A stretch of 48,505 nucleotides of DNA from Thermoanaerobaculum sp. (lineage in GTDB: Bacteria; Acidobacteriota; Thermoanaerobaculia; Multivoradales; UBA5704): NCBI GenBank assembly GCA_021154885.1, contig JAJKHS010000019.1:1-48505 (forward strand), in the 5' to 3' direction. The notes under the pieces were generated by a model that did not search any database, was not told the origin of the DNA, and was given only the letters and a program-made list of their open reading frames with translations. A program made the translations under genes and the position numbers. Below, piece by piece: positions 9,701 through 17,300 of the stretch (position 1 is its first letter; every line of letters starts with the position of its first letter).

Positions 9701-11570
9701 ATGCCGCTGGCTGGCCAAGCACCGCCGCTGCGCTGTCGAGCGGCAGGATCGGTGGAGTGTGCTCCGGCAGCGCGCGTCGTAAGCGCTCCTGCGCCAGCAC
9801 AACCGCCGCCTGCGAATCCGTCAGCATGAAGGCCAGCCGCTCGGTTGGATAGTCCGGATCGAGCGGCAGGTAGGCTCCGCCGGCCTTGAGCACCGCCAGA
9901 AGGCCAACAACCATTTCCAGCGAGCGTTCCGCCAGCACGCCGACGATACTCTCGCTTCCGACCCCGACACCCTGTAGCCGCTGGGCCAGCCGGTCCGCCG
10001 CAGCGCAAAGCTCCTGAAAGGTCAGGCTTTCCCCGGCACAAACCACCGCCGTCTGGTGCGGCGTGCGCTCCGCCTGCGCCTCGATCAGCTCGTGCAGACA
10101 GTCACCCTGGGGATAGGCCACGGCACTGTCGTTCCACTCCAGAAGGAGCTGGTGCCGCTCGGCCGGCTGGCGCAGGTCGATCTCGGAGAGGCGCCTACGC
10201 GGGTGCGCCACCACCTCGCCGAGCAACCGCAGATAATGCGCGGCGAACCGGCGCACCGTATCGCCGTCGAAGATGTCCGATCGGTATTCGATCTGCCCTT
10301 GCAGGCCATCGGTTTCCTCCTGGATGGCGATGGAAAGGTCGAACTTCGCCGCTCCACTCTCGGCAATCTCGACTTCGACGACCACCTCGGGCAGCTCGAT
10401 CCGCCGTGCGTAAGGTGCGTTCTGTAGGGTGAACATGACCTGGAAAAAAGGGGAATTGCTCAAGCTTCTTTCCGGCCGCAGCTCCTCGACCACTCGATGG
10501 TAGGGAGCATCCTGATGGGCGATCGCCTGCAGGACGGTCTCACGGGTCGCCTTCAAGATCGACGCGAACGACGCCTCCGGCGCCACTCGCGCCCGGATCA
10601 CCAGGGTATTAACGAAAAAGCCGACCAGATCCTCCAGCTCGGGACGTCGCCGGTTGGCAACACCGGTCCCCACCGCGAGGTCTCGCTGCGACGAATACCG
10701 TGCCAAGAGGACATCGAGCGCCGCCACCAGGGTGACGAAGAGCGAGCATCGCTCCTCGAGGCTCAGGGCCTTCAGCCTCTCCAGCAGCCCCGGCGGCGAG
10801 GCGAAGCGCACGGTTCCGCCATTGTTGCTCTGCAACGCGGGACGGGGGCGATCCGTCGCCAACGTGAGCAGAGGAGGAAGCTCCGATAGCTGATTCCTCC
10901 AAAAGCTGATCTGGCGCTCCTCGACGCCACCACCCAGCCACTCCCGCTCCCAGTGCACGTAGTCGGCGTAAGTGATGGGAAGAGGCTCCAGCGAGAGCTC
11001 CTCGCCGAGAGAGTACGCCTCATAGAGCGCCACTAGCTCGCGCAGCAACACGCCGACCGACCAGGCATCCGCGACGCTGTGGTGCATGGTCACAACCAAG
11101 ACGAAGCGATCCTTCGACTCGCTGAAGAGCTTCGCCCGGAAGAGGCTCTCGGCCGCGATGTCGAAGGGGCGCTGCGCTTCGCTGCGGTATACGGCCTCCG
11201 CCTCGCCGCGTGTCACCTGCTGCGGCTCCAGCCGCATCGTGGAGACCGCGGAAACGGCCTGGCTCGGCACGCCGCCCCGCTCGACGAAATGCGTCCTCAG
11301 GGAGTCATGGCGCCCGACCACGGCGGTGAGGGCCCGATTGAGCGCCTCGACGTCCAGAGTACCGAACCAGCGGACGATCACCGGAATGTTGTAGGCAGGG
11401 TTGGGGCCCTCCAGCTTCGAAACGAACCACAGACCTTGCTGTGCGAAGGATAGCGGCTCCAGGCTCGCTCGCTGGCGCCGTGCCTCGACCCTGGGCACGG
11501 GGGTCGACTCCCCCGGCTGCTTGAGCAGGCTGCGTAGGCGGGCTTTCTTCTCCTGCAAAATCTCACCCAT
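1..11570 (-). CDS. Multimodular non-ribosomal peptide synthetase, C-A-T-C-A-T-C-A-T-C-A (3' end outside window)
   Basis: This NRPS reads in one open frame from ATG 11570 to the window edge, about 3,856 codons, and ends inside the fourth adenylation domain. Approximate domains: C1 11475-10180, A1 10110-8620, T1 near 8470, C2 8330-7030, A2 6930-5450, T2 near 5290, C3 5150-3800, A3 3740-2260, T3 near 2115, C4 1980-680, A4 580-1. C2 to C4 have the condensation motif HHIASDG; C1 has HHSVADA, with Ala for the usual Gly. T domains carry GGHSLLA. The ten-residue codes I read are A1 DVWHVSLVDK and A3 DVWHMSLVDK, both close to the EntF serine code, and A2 DALWLGGTFK, valine-like. A4 ends before its code. 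No epimerase or thioesterase is visible. ATG 11570 lies 6 bases after GGAG; an adjacent in-frame ATG at 11573 is possible. The gene starts 40 bases after the GMC oxidoreductase and probably adds Ser-Val-Ser-(Val-like) to the chain. Confidence 0.95.
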   Translation of the reverse strand, partial: MGEILQEKKARLRSLLKQPGESTPVPRVEARRQRASLEPLSFAQQGLWFVSKLEGPNPAYNIPVIVRWFGTLDVEALNRALTAVVGRHDSLRTHFVERGGVPSQAVSAVSTMRLEPQQVTRGEAEAVYRSEAQRPFDIAAESLFRAKLFSESKDRFVLVVTMHHSVADAWSVGVLLRELVALYEAYSLGEELSLEPLPITYADYVHWEREWLGGGVEERQISFWRNQLSELPPLLTLATDRPRPALQSNNGGTVRFASPPGLLERLKALSLEERCSLFVTLVAALDVLLARYSSQRDLAVGTGVANRRRPELEDLVGFFVNTLVIRARVAPEASFASILKATRETVLQAIAHQDAPYHRVVEELRPERSLSNSPFFQVMFTLQNAPYARRIELPEVVVEVEIAESGAAKFDLSIAIQEETDGLQGQIEYRSDIFDGDTVRRFAAHYLRLLGEVVAHPRRRLSEIDLRQPAERHQLLLEWNDSAVAYPQGDCLHELIEAQAERTPHQTAVVCAGESLTFQELCAAADRLAQRLQGVGVGSESIVGVLAERSLEMVVGLLAVLKAGGAYLPLDPDYPTERLAFMLTDSQAAVVLAQERLRRALPEHTPPILPLDSAAAVLGQPAAWLCAGARSESLAYVIYTSGSTGRPKGTMNSHRGIVNRLLWMQQRFGLSPEDRVLQKTPYSFDVSVWELFWPLLTGARLVMALPGGHQDPSYLARTIPAEGITTIHFVPSMLEAFLEASGLEACAASLVRVVASGEALPLALTRRFFARLPGVELHNLYGPTEAAVDVTSWTCDPEQDRSAIPIGRPVSNTAIHVVDSELGAVPMGVGGELLIGGVQVGRGYLSRPDLTAEMFVPDPFSGEPGARLYRTGDLGRLLASGELEYLSRIDHQVKVRGFRIELGEIESQLRAQEPVREAVVLAREDRPGDKRLVAYVVVQEGRVLDTASLREQVASKLPEHMVPSVFVVLEGLPLTPSGKVDRRALPVPEVKERTAGYVAARTELERQLCEIWAEVLGVERVGIEDSFFDLGGHSLLATQVLSRVRSALGVELPLKAVFEHRTVAALSERLPELSGGLVLPAIDVLAERSGLPLSYAQQRLWFIDRLEGGSSHYNIPDAVRVTGELDERALAAAFETIVERHESLRTVFEETNGEVCLAVPESVDFRLETRDLRGLEAEAREREVRSLALADARRPFDLSRDLLLRASLLKLAEEEHVLLLNMHHIASDGWSLGVLLSELRTLYEAYVSGSENPLSPLRVQYADFARWQRQWLRGEVLEGQLSYWRRQLTGLSLVHGLPLDKPRPAQQGFEGDRHVQRLDRERRNRLEAWCRQSGVTLFMLLETAFSVLLNRYSQETDIVVGLPIAGRVHRDLEPLIGFFVNTLVLRSDLSGNPRLVELLESSKWTILDAYAHQHAPFEMLVEELNPERSLRHNPLFQILFVLQNAARGDLRLGGSRLDWVGESSGIVKFDLELHGLEAEEGLVLNWLYKKELFDLRTIERLASSFGVLLEAILEWPEERVGDLSLLSPAQRRELLSEWRNRPALYPRERSIDELFEAQAERSPEAVALVLEGERLTYRELNEQANRLAHSLICQGVVSETLVGISMERSLEMLVGILGILKAGGAYVPLDPEYPEARLASMVEDSGVAVVLTQSRLAERSCFAGASTVALDDPEVQARLAESSADNPVRDDRRSNALAYVIYTSGSTGRPKGVMVEHRSVVRLVIQPDFLPLNEKTVMLQASSVSFDAATLEIWGPLLNGGRLVLYPERVPEVGRLNAQLERHGVNTLWLTAGLFEPWSHELPRSNELKWVLSGGDVVDPLAVVRVQEGLAGVEVINGYGPTENTTFTSCYPVPREFDSHRALPLGRPILGTGVYLLQEGSVLAALGAIGEICAVGDGLARGYLNRPELTAERFVEDPYSEVAGARLYRTGDLGRWRVDGSLEFLGRLDDQVKVRGFRVELGEIEAHLASQAQVREAVAVVREDRPGEKRLVAYVAAAENVDRESLAADLRIALQKILPDYIVPSAILVLESLPLTANGKVDRGALPVPAEGHYGRGEYVAPRTEMERLLCAIWEEVLGVERVGIEDSFFELGGHSLLATRVVSRVRSALGRELSLRLLFEHSTVGALCERLPELSGGWVLPPIEVLAERESFSLSYAQQRLWFIDRLEGGSSQYNIAGAGRMRGDLDKAAFACALETIVDRHESLRTVFREVDGKVRQVVRGAADFRLTEMDLSPLGPEARESEVLRLALADARRSFDLSYDPMLRVGLLKLSEKEQVVLFNMHHIASDGWSTGVLIRELEALYEAYRAGEENPLSPLRAQYADYAQWQRQWLQGEVLEEQLSYWRSQLEGLPRVHNLPLDAPRPARQGFEGGRHVQWLGSELRDRAAARCRESGVTLFMLLEAAFAVLLSRYSQETDIVVGSPIAGRVHRDLEPLIGFFVNTLVLRSDLSGNLPFVELLRSSQQTILDAYAHQHAPFEMLVEELKPERSLSHSPLFQILFVLQNREMGDVARLGGSALEWVGEGSGIVKFDLELNVLEREGGLVLHWWYKRDLFSGDTIERMASNFAVLLAGLLERPEERVQSLPLLTAMDRRQLLEWNETRAAYPQTACLHELIEAQAERTPDQTAVVYGEESLTYRELCRAADRLAQRLRGAGVGVDGVVGVLAERSLEMVVGLLAVLKAGGAYLPLDPDYPAERLAFMLADSKTPVVLAQERLLPRLPEHAARVLPLDGVAQGGGGEAPWQASGARPESLAYVIYTSGSTGRPKGTMNSHRGIVNRLVWMQQRYGLNSADRVLQKTPYSFDVSVWELFWPLLSGARLVMALPGGHQDPSYLARTIQSEGITTTHFVPSMLEAFLEAPGLEACAASLVRVMASGEALPLELTRRFFARLPGVELHNLYGPTEAAVDVTSRACDAEDRRVPIGRPVANTAMHVVDGELGTVPVGVGGELLIGGVQVGRGYLSRPDLTAEKFIPDPFSDEPGARLYRTGDLGRWLSSGELEYLGRIDHQVKLRGFRIELGEIESQLRSLGLVREAVVLAREDRPGDKRLVAYVVGREGLALDTARLRERLASKLPEYMVPSAFVVLDWLPLTASGKVDRRALPAPEMGERGEYVAPRTEIERWLCEIWEELLGVERVGIEDNFFDLGGHSLLATQVVSRVRSALGVEVPLRTIFECPTIEGLSARLPEVNEGLVLPAIEALARRERFALSFAQQRLWFIDRLEGDSTQYNIPVAVRVKGDLDAEAFARSLSTLVERHESLRTVFQEIDGEVFQVIREDAGFRLAARDLSGLELDEREREVRRLALEDARKPFDLSRDLLLRVSLLTLATDEHVVLLCMHHIASDGWSMVVLVKELGKLYKAYRAGEKNPLPPLRVQYADYAQWQRQWLQGEVLEAQLSYWRRQLAGLPQVHGLPLDRPRPARQGFEGGEHIQRLGRELRDRAEVRCRESGVTLFMFLQAAFSVLLSRYSHEQDIVVGSPIAGRVHRDVEPLIGFLVNTLVLRSDLSGNPRFLDFLETSRQTILDSYAHQHVPFEMLVEELKPERSLRHSPLFQILIVLQNTEQNNVELGGSRLEAVGGSVGVVRFDLELNVMEFEDGLVLSWWYKKELFHPETIERLASSFGVLLDGILEHPEERVEELPLLAEADRRRLLTEWRERPAQYPRERSIEELFEAQVERSPEAVAVELEEERLTYRELNERANRLAHSLLAQGVVSETLVGLCLERSLEMLVGILGILKAGGAYVPLDPEYPEARLAAMLEDSGVALVLTQSRLAERSCFAGGRTVALDDPEVQARLAESSAANPGREDRRSSALAYVIYTSGSTGQPKGVMVEHRSVVRLVIQPDFLPLTEQTVM
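6355..10145 (-). repeat. Duplicated NRPS bimodule, copy 1 (A1-T1-C2-A2)
   Basis: This is the partner of the block at 1-3790. The serine-type A domains (A1, A3) match each other, as do the valine-like or equivalent A domains (A2, A4). Beyond 10145 the first condensation domain is clearly different from C3, which marks one end of the duplication. Confidence 0.8.
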
Positions 11571-11610
11571 CATCAACTCCTTGGACCATCCTGGCTCGAT
11601 CCTGCAGCCC

Positions 11611-13248
11611 CTACTCTTGCTCCAGCCCGCGCAGTTGTGCGGCGATTCTTTCCGCGATGAGCATGCAGGTCAGATTCGTCGGCACACTCGGCAACGCCGG
11701 CATGATCGAGCCATCGGCCACGGTCACATTGCTGCAGCCGAAAAGCTTGCCGTGCTGGTCGACGACCGCTGTCGCATCTGCCTCCCTACCCATCCGCAAG
11801 GTCCCCACCGGGTGCCATGCCCCGCGCACGGTGGTTCGCATCACCTTCTCCAGCCAACGGTCCGAATCGACGCCACTCTGGCTCCAAAGCACCAGCCGCT
11901 CGACGTTGCGTGCGAGCCGCTCGTCCTGAAAAAGAAGCCACGCCGATCTCACACCCTGTTTCATCCGCTGCAGATCGCCGGCGTCCCGCAGGCAGTTTAA
12001 ATAGATCCGCGGGTTTCGCGTCGGATCGCGGTCGAGAAGCTCCACCCGCCCCTTGGAGCGAGGAGTCGCCAGTACGACCGAGATGCCGATCGCAACATCC
12101 GCCCCCACGACCTCTCGCAAGGGCGGCAGCTTCGCCGTCGGCAGTGCGCTCAGCATGAAGAGCTGTAAATCACAAAGCGTCTCGGATGCGATCGATCGCT
12201 GTTGCAACATCACCTGATGAATCGGCTCTCCCGGCAAACAAGCTCCAGGCTTGGGAACGCCCCAGATGCTCACCGCCGGATGATCCATCAAGTTCTTCCC
12301 GACGCCGGGCAGATCCACCTGCAACCTGCCGCCCAGGCGAGCGATCTCTTCCGCCGCGCCGACCCCTGAGCGCAACAGGATGGCGGGAGAGCTGATCGTG
12401 CCCGCTGAAAGAACGATCTGCCCGGCTGAGAAATAGTGTCTTCGTCCATCGACGAGAGCCTCGACGCCGCTCGCCGAGACCCGGCCGTTGTGCCGCTCGA
12501 GAACGAGCTTGTCGACCAGACAGAGGGGTTGAAGGGTCAGGTTTTTCCGCTTGCGGGCCGCCGTCAGGTACAGCGTCGCCGTCGAGACCCGACGCCCCTG
12601 GCAGAGGCTCTTCGGGATAGCGCCCACTCCGCAGGAGGCTCCCTGCCGGATGTCGATACTGGGATGTCCCATCGCGAGGCAGCTCTCGAGAAACGCGTCC
12701 TGGAAGCGAGTCAACCCCCCCAGCGGAACGATCTCGCGCGGCAAAGCCGGCTTTTCACTCTCGACGCCCTCGATGCGGCTGATGTAGGGCTGGACTTTTT
12801 CCCAACTCCAGAGATCGTTACCGGCCAAAACCCAGGCGGCGTAGTCTTCCCTTCGCGCGTGGAAAGCCAGCGCGCCATTGATCGCCGAGCCGCCGCCGAC
12901 GACTTTGCCCAAGGGATACTGGAAGCGCGCAGCGGAGCCTTCTCCCGTTCCGAGCGCCTGCGGCGGGCTCTGCCCCAGACGGCTGGAGGCTAGCTGGAAG
13001 ACTTTGGCGATCCTTTCGTTCAACTCGCCCTGAATCGCCCCGTCGTCCTCGCTGAGAAAGGCCTCCAGATCCCAGTTGTGGCCACTGGTCACCGGAGCCC
13101 TGCCGTCCAGCAGCTCATCGGGGGTCTCTTCCGGATAGTCGGGACCGGCCTCGAGCAACAGAACTCGCAGGTCTCTCTCCTCGCTGAGCCGGGCCGCCAC
13201 CACCGCGCCGGCCGTGCCGCCGCCGACGACGACAAAGTCGTATTCCAC
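11611..13248 (-). CDS. GMC-family FAD-dependent oxidoreductase
   Basis: This 545-residue protein has the normal length of the glucose-methanol-choline oxidoreductase family. The N-terminal FAD/ADP-binding motif VVGGGTAGA is at residues 7-15, with the closing acidic LLLEAG near 30-35. The second family signature GTISSPAILLRSG follows mid-protein. The catalytic pair appears as His479 in HPVGTLRMG and Asn525 in the C-terminal NLTC segment. Family members oxidise alcohols, or related C-OH and C-N groups, using FAD. Here it is probably a tailoring oxidase for the peptide-polyketide product; oxidation of a side-chain alcohol is the simplest guess, and ring oxidation is also conceivable. The start is GTG at 13248 with AAGGA 5-6 bases upstream. 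It begins 22 bases after the HupE gene and ends 40 bases before the NRPS, so it is co-transcribed. Confidence 0.9.
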   Translation of the reverse strand: MEYDFVVVGGGTAGAVVAARLSEERDLRVLLLEAGPDYPEETPDELLDGRAPVTSGHNWDLEAFLSEDDGAIQGELNERIAKVFQLASSRLGQSPPQALGTGEGSAARFQYPLGKVVGGGSAINGALAFHARREDYAAWVLAGNDLWSWEKVQPYISRIEGVESEKPALPREIVPLGGLTRFQDAFLESCLAMGHPSIDIRQGASCGVGAIPKSLCQGRRVSTATLYLTAARKRKNLTLQPLCLVDKLVLERHNGRVSASGVEALVDGRRHYFSAGQIVLSAGTISSPAILLRSGVGAAEEIARLGGRLQVDLPGVGKNLMDHPAVSIWGVPKPGACLPGEPIHQVMLQQRSIASETLCDLQLFMLSALPTAKLPPLREVVGADVAIGISVVLATPRSKGRVELLDRDPTRNPRIYLNCLRDAGDLQRMKQGVRSAWLLFQDERLARNVERLVLWSQSGVDSDRWLEKVMRTTVRGAWHPVGTLRMGREADATAVVDQHGKLFGCSNVTVADGSIMPALPSVPTNLTCMLIAERIAAQLRGLEQE

Positions 13249-13270
13249 ATCGATCCTTTCGTTTGTGCCC

Positions 13271-13879
13271 TTACTTGGGTGCCATCGAGTCCAGCAGGAT
13301 CATCAACCCCATTCCTGCCATTCCCGATCCCATATGTCGCAGCACCCTGACGAAGACCGGCCGGGTGGTGAGCACGTGCCCGATGCCCACCCCCAGCAGG
13401 TGGATGGCCGTAGTGCTCATCACGAAACCGGCGGCGTAGTAGACCGGATCGGCGGACCGCGGCAGCTCTAGGCCGTGAGCATGCCCGTGCAGGCTTCCGA
13501 AGAGCGCCACCACCGCCATCACCGGCCAGCTCCTACCATTCGCCTTCACCGTGGCGATGCCGATTCCCAGCACGACGACGGAGAGGGCGATCCCCTCCTC
13601 GCTGAGCGGCCACCGATACCCCCACACACCGATGACCGCGCCGCAGATCATCGCGAGCACAAATGTGGCTGGAACGGTAAAGATCCTCCTTCCGCCCAAC
13701 TGAGCGCTGACGACCCCCACGCTCAGCATGGCTAGAAAATGATCGAGACCCGAAACCGGATGGAGCATCCCGGCGACGAATCCTTCGCCGGCCTCGCGTC
13801 CCACGTGCCCGTAAACCACCGAGGGAAAGCACAGGAGCACCAGCGCCGCGACCGTAGCGACGGCCAGACTACGATTCAC
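13271..13879 (-). CDS. HupE/UreJ-family membrane protein, probable nickel/cobalt (or other divalent metal) permease
   Basis: This 202-residue protein has an N-terminal signal-like helix ending near VVYGH, the family motif HPVSGLDH at about residues 40-47, several hydrophobic helices, and a second His cluster GSLHGHAHG near residues 128-136. HupE/UreJ proteins are inner-membrane permeases associated with nickel for hydrogenase or urease and with cobalt for B12. No hydrogenase or urease gene is present here, so the metal is unknown. It starts at GTG 13879, inside the preceding four-helix gene (11-base overlap), with GGAGAG 4 bases upstream, so translation is coupled. Lying between a PKS-NRPS gene and an oxidase, it suggests that metal handling belongs to this pathway; that is inference. 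Confidence 0.85.
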   Translation of the reverse strand: MNRSLAVATVAALVLLCFPSVVYGHVGREAGEGFVAGMLHPVSGLDHFLAMLSVGVVSAQLGGRRIFTVPATFVLAMICGAVIGVWGYRWPLSEEGIALSVVVLGIGIATVKANGRSWPVMAVVALFGSLHGHAHGLELPRSADPVYYAAGFVMSTTAIHLLGVGIGHVLTTRPVFVRVLRHMGSGMAGMGLMILLDSMAPK

Positions 13880-14312
13880 GACGCTCTCCGGCGACGGCGG
13901 GAATCCTCGCCCATTGCACAGAGTTGAAAATCACCCACAAGCCGATCAGATGAAACACGAGGTCGAGGACGTGGGAGGAAAAATCGGGCCTTTGGCCGGC
14001 GTGCCAATGGGCCAGGTGATGCAGAAGAAAGAAGAGGAAGCCCACTACCGCCAGGCCGACAGCTACCCAGCGGAAGGCACGGGGCTTCAAACTTTGCACC
14101 CCGTGAATATAGATGGGCATGAGAGCGTAGTAGGCGATGAGATAGGCCATCCACTTGATGCTCTGTCCCGGATCTATGCGCAGCGACATGAAGTTGTCGT
14201 CCCTGAGGATGCTCTCGATGGTCATGAACAGGAGCATGACGGCCAGAACGACCAGATTCATGATCCATCCCAGGGCGATTTGCCCGCGCAGGCTCTCTTC
14301 TTTTAATTGCAT
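13869..14312 (-). CDS. Small four-helix integral membrane protein of unknown function
   Basis: I do not recognise the family of this 147-residue protein. Four hydrophobic segments can be seen, at about residues 14-35, 54-75, 80-101 and 113-132. The third ends in a His-rich patch (LLHHLAHWHAG). The C-terminus is basic and hydrophilic. The frame was chosen over an overlapping 150-codon frame because only this one gives coherent membrane helices. The start is ATG 14312 with a weak GGAG about 10 bases upstream. It lies 67 bases after the PKS-NRPS subunit and overlaps the HupE gene by 11 bases. The overlap and the His patch suggest it works with the HupE permease, but no function is established. 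Confidence 0.75.
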   Translation of the reverse strand: MQLKEESLRGQIALGWIMNLVVLAVMLLFMTIESILRDDNFMSLRIDPGQSIKWMAYLIAYYALMPIYIHGVQSLKPRAFRWVAVGLAVVGFLFFLLHHLAHWHAGQRPDFSSHVLDLVFHLIGLWVIFNSVQWARIPAVAGERRES

Positions 14313-14379
14313 TGTCAGTGATCTCCACGGCTACCGCTTGGTTGATGAATTGACACCGGTTTCTTTCGCTTTCCGCGGC

Positions 14380-17300
14380 TCAGGACTCCATGACCGCGAG
14401 AAGCTCGTCCAGCTCTTCCTCCGAGAGAGCGTCGATCGTCCCTGGATCGTTGCTGGTTACGATGAGCAGATAGATGCGCCGGATGGTCGCGAATTCGTAC
14501 ATCTTCCCCATCGGTAGCTCGACGTCAAGCTCCTTTTTGATGTGCGCATAGACCCGGGCCGCCAGCAGCGAATCACCACCCAGCTCGAAGAAGTTGTCGC
14601 GGACGCCGATACCCTCGATCCCGAGGAAGCTCTGCCAGATCTCTACGAGCCTGACCTCGGTCGCATTGCCCGGAGCCGCATACTCCGATCTCAGCTCGGG
14701 CCGTGCGTGAAGAACGACCTCCACCGGCTCGTCGAAGCTCGTCGGTCCGGATTCGACTTCCTGCTCCCCGTCCGCCTCTGCCGGCGCCGGTATATTGCCG
14801 AATCCTCGTTTCTCGATCCAGAAGCGCTTTCTCTCGAAGGCATAGGTGGGAAGCGGCACCCGCCCCGGCTGGCGGTTGTCGTATAGGGCCGTCCAGTCGA
14901 TCTCCACCCCGTTCCGCCAGAGCTGTCCGATGCCGTCCAGGACGGCTCGCCTTTCTCCCGCCAGGCCGCGGTCGTAGCCCAGCGTCGGCAGGACCTGGGT
15001 CTGAGCCGAGGCGGCTCCCCGCTTCACCAGAGTGGTCAGCGCATGGCCGGGGCCGACCTCCAGGAGGAAACAGTTTCCCAGGCGCAGGAGCTCCTCGATT
15101 CCCTCCCCGAAGCGCACGGTCTCGCGCAGGTGGCGAGCCCAGTAGGCGGGGCTCGTCGCCTGCTCGTCCGTGATCCAGGTGCCACTCACATTCGAGAGGA
15201 ACGGGATCGCCGGCCGCCTCCTCTCGACGGCCGCGACGCACTGCTCATAAGTGTCGAGAATGGGTTCCACCATCGAGGAATGGAAAGCGCGGGAGGTCCG
15301 CAGCGGACGGCTCGCGATCTCTGCGGCGGCCAGTCTGAGCTCGAGCGCGCCGATTTCGTCGCCGGCTCCCGAGATCACGCACTGCGCCGGGCCGTTCACC
15401 GCTGCCAGGCTGCAAGCCGAGCCCTCCACGAAGGCGCGGATCCGCGCCTCGCCGCAGCTCACCGCCAGCATGCGGCCCGGCTCCAGGCTCTGCAATAGCT
15501 GTCCGCGGACCACGATGAGCGAAAGCACCTCTTCGAGCGAGAACACACCGGCGAGGCAGGCTGCCACGTACTCACCGAGGCTGTGCCCCAGCATTGCCAC
15601 GGGACGGATTCCCAGCGACTCCCAGAATCGTGCCAGCGCGTATTCGACCGCGAAGAGCAGGGGCTGTGCAATCGCCGTCTGATCGATGTCCAGGCCCGGA
15701 TCGTCGGGCCGCTGGGAGTACAGCCGGTCCCTGATGTCCTCGCCAGAGTACCTCCGTACAAGGTCTGCGCACTCGTCGAGCCCCGCTCTGAACCCGGGCT
15801 GGGACTCGTACAGATCGCGGGTGGCGCCGCGCCGCTGTGCCCCCTGTCCGGGGAACAGGAAGGCGACCGCGGGGCTCTGTCCATCGTTCTGTCCCACGAT
15901 CGGCAAGCGGTTCCCGGCGAGCTCGTTCGCCGCCGCCGTGAGACTGTCGCAGACGAGATAGGTGCGATATTTGTGGGTATTGCGGCCGACCTGCAGGGTG
16001 AAGGCCACGTCTTCGAGAGACAGCTCGGGACGGCGGCCGAGCTCCTCGCTCAGCTCGCCCATCATCTGCCTCAGGCTGCGCGGGCTCTTCGCCGCCAGCA
16101 CCAGCAGTTGGGCGCCCCCCGGAGTGCGCCCCCCGGCCATCGCCGGTGCCTCCTCGACCACGACATGAGCATTCGTCCCACCGACTCCGAAGGAGCTGAC
16201 GCCCGCTCGCCTCGGCGTGGCGGCCGCCGGCCAGTCGGCCGGCTGCGAGCCGAGATAGAAAGGGCTATCGGCGAAGTTGATCTTGCGGTTCGGAACGCTC
16301 ACGTGCAAAGTCGGCGGTAGCTGCCGATGCTTCAAGGCCTCGATCACCTTGATCAGCCCCGCGACCCCCGCCGCCGAATCCAGGTGACCGGTGTTCGTCT
16401 TGATCGAGCCCAGCGCGCAGCGCGAGCCGTCAGGCCGCGGTCCCCCGAAGACCTTGCGCAGCGCTCCGAATTCAATCGGATCTCCCAGATTGGTGCCGGT
16501 CCCGTGCGCCTCCAGGAGCCCAATCGTCTCCGTGCCAGCCCCGGCGCGCGCCAGCGCCGACGCGATGACCTCAGCCTGGCCGTGCAGGCCCGGCGCACTG
16601 AAACCCATCTTGCGCGACCCATCGTTGTTGATCGCCGAGCCTTTGATCACAGCGTGAATCGTGTCTCGGTCTCGCAACGCCGCAGCGAGAGGTTTCAGCA
16701 CCACGATGCCCACGCCGTTGCCGAAGACGCAGCCGTTGGCGTCGTCCGAAAACGCCCGGCAGAGACCGTCGGGCGACGTGATGTGCCCTTCCTCGTACAG
16801 GTACCCCGATCGTTTCAGCGTGCTCACGAAGCTGACGCCACCCGCCAGCGCGATCTCGCACTCTTCGTTGAGGAGACTCTGGCACGCCGCGTGGACGGCG
16901 ACCAGCGAGGTCGAGCAGGCGGTGTTGATGTTGAGGCTCGGCCCGGTCAGATTCAACTTGTACGAAACCAGGGTCGCCGCATAGTCTTTCTCGTTCACAT
17001 TCAGGATCGACATGAGACCCAGCCGCTGGATGATCTCAGGGTGCTGCAACACGTGCTCCAGAAGATAGCGGCTCGTTCCCTTCCCCAGGAAGGCGCCGAT
17101 CCTGCCCGCGTGCTGCTCGCTGGCGTAGCCCGCGTGATCGAGCGCTTCGACCGCGCACTCCAGCAGGAACCGCTGCTGCGGATCCATGATCTCGGCCTCG
17201 AGCGGGGTGAAGCCAAAATAGGCGGCATCGAAAAGCTCGATGTCCTCCAGCACCACTCCAGCCTTCACGTAGTTTTCTTGGGCGAGCTCCGTCGGGCTGA

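Noticed and set aside
13876-14328. Alternative 150-codon minus-strand frame in place of the four-helix protein
   Set aside because: It is Arg/His/Pro-rich with no hydrophobic helices; the overlapping frame gives four coherent membrane segments and a stop/start overlap with HupE.
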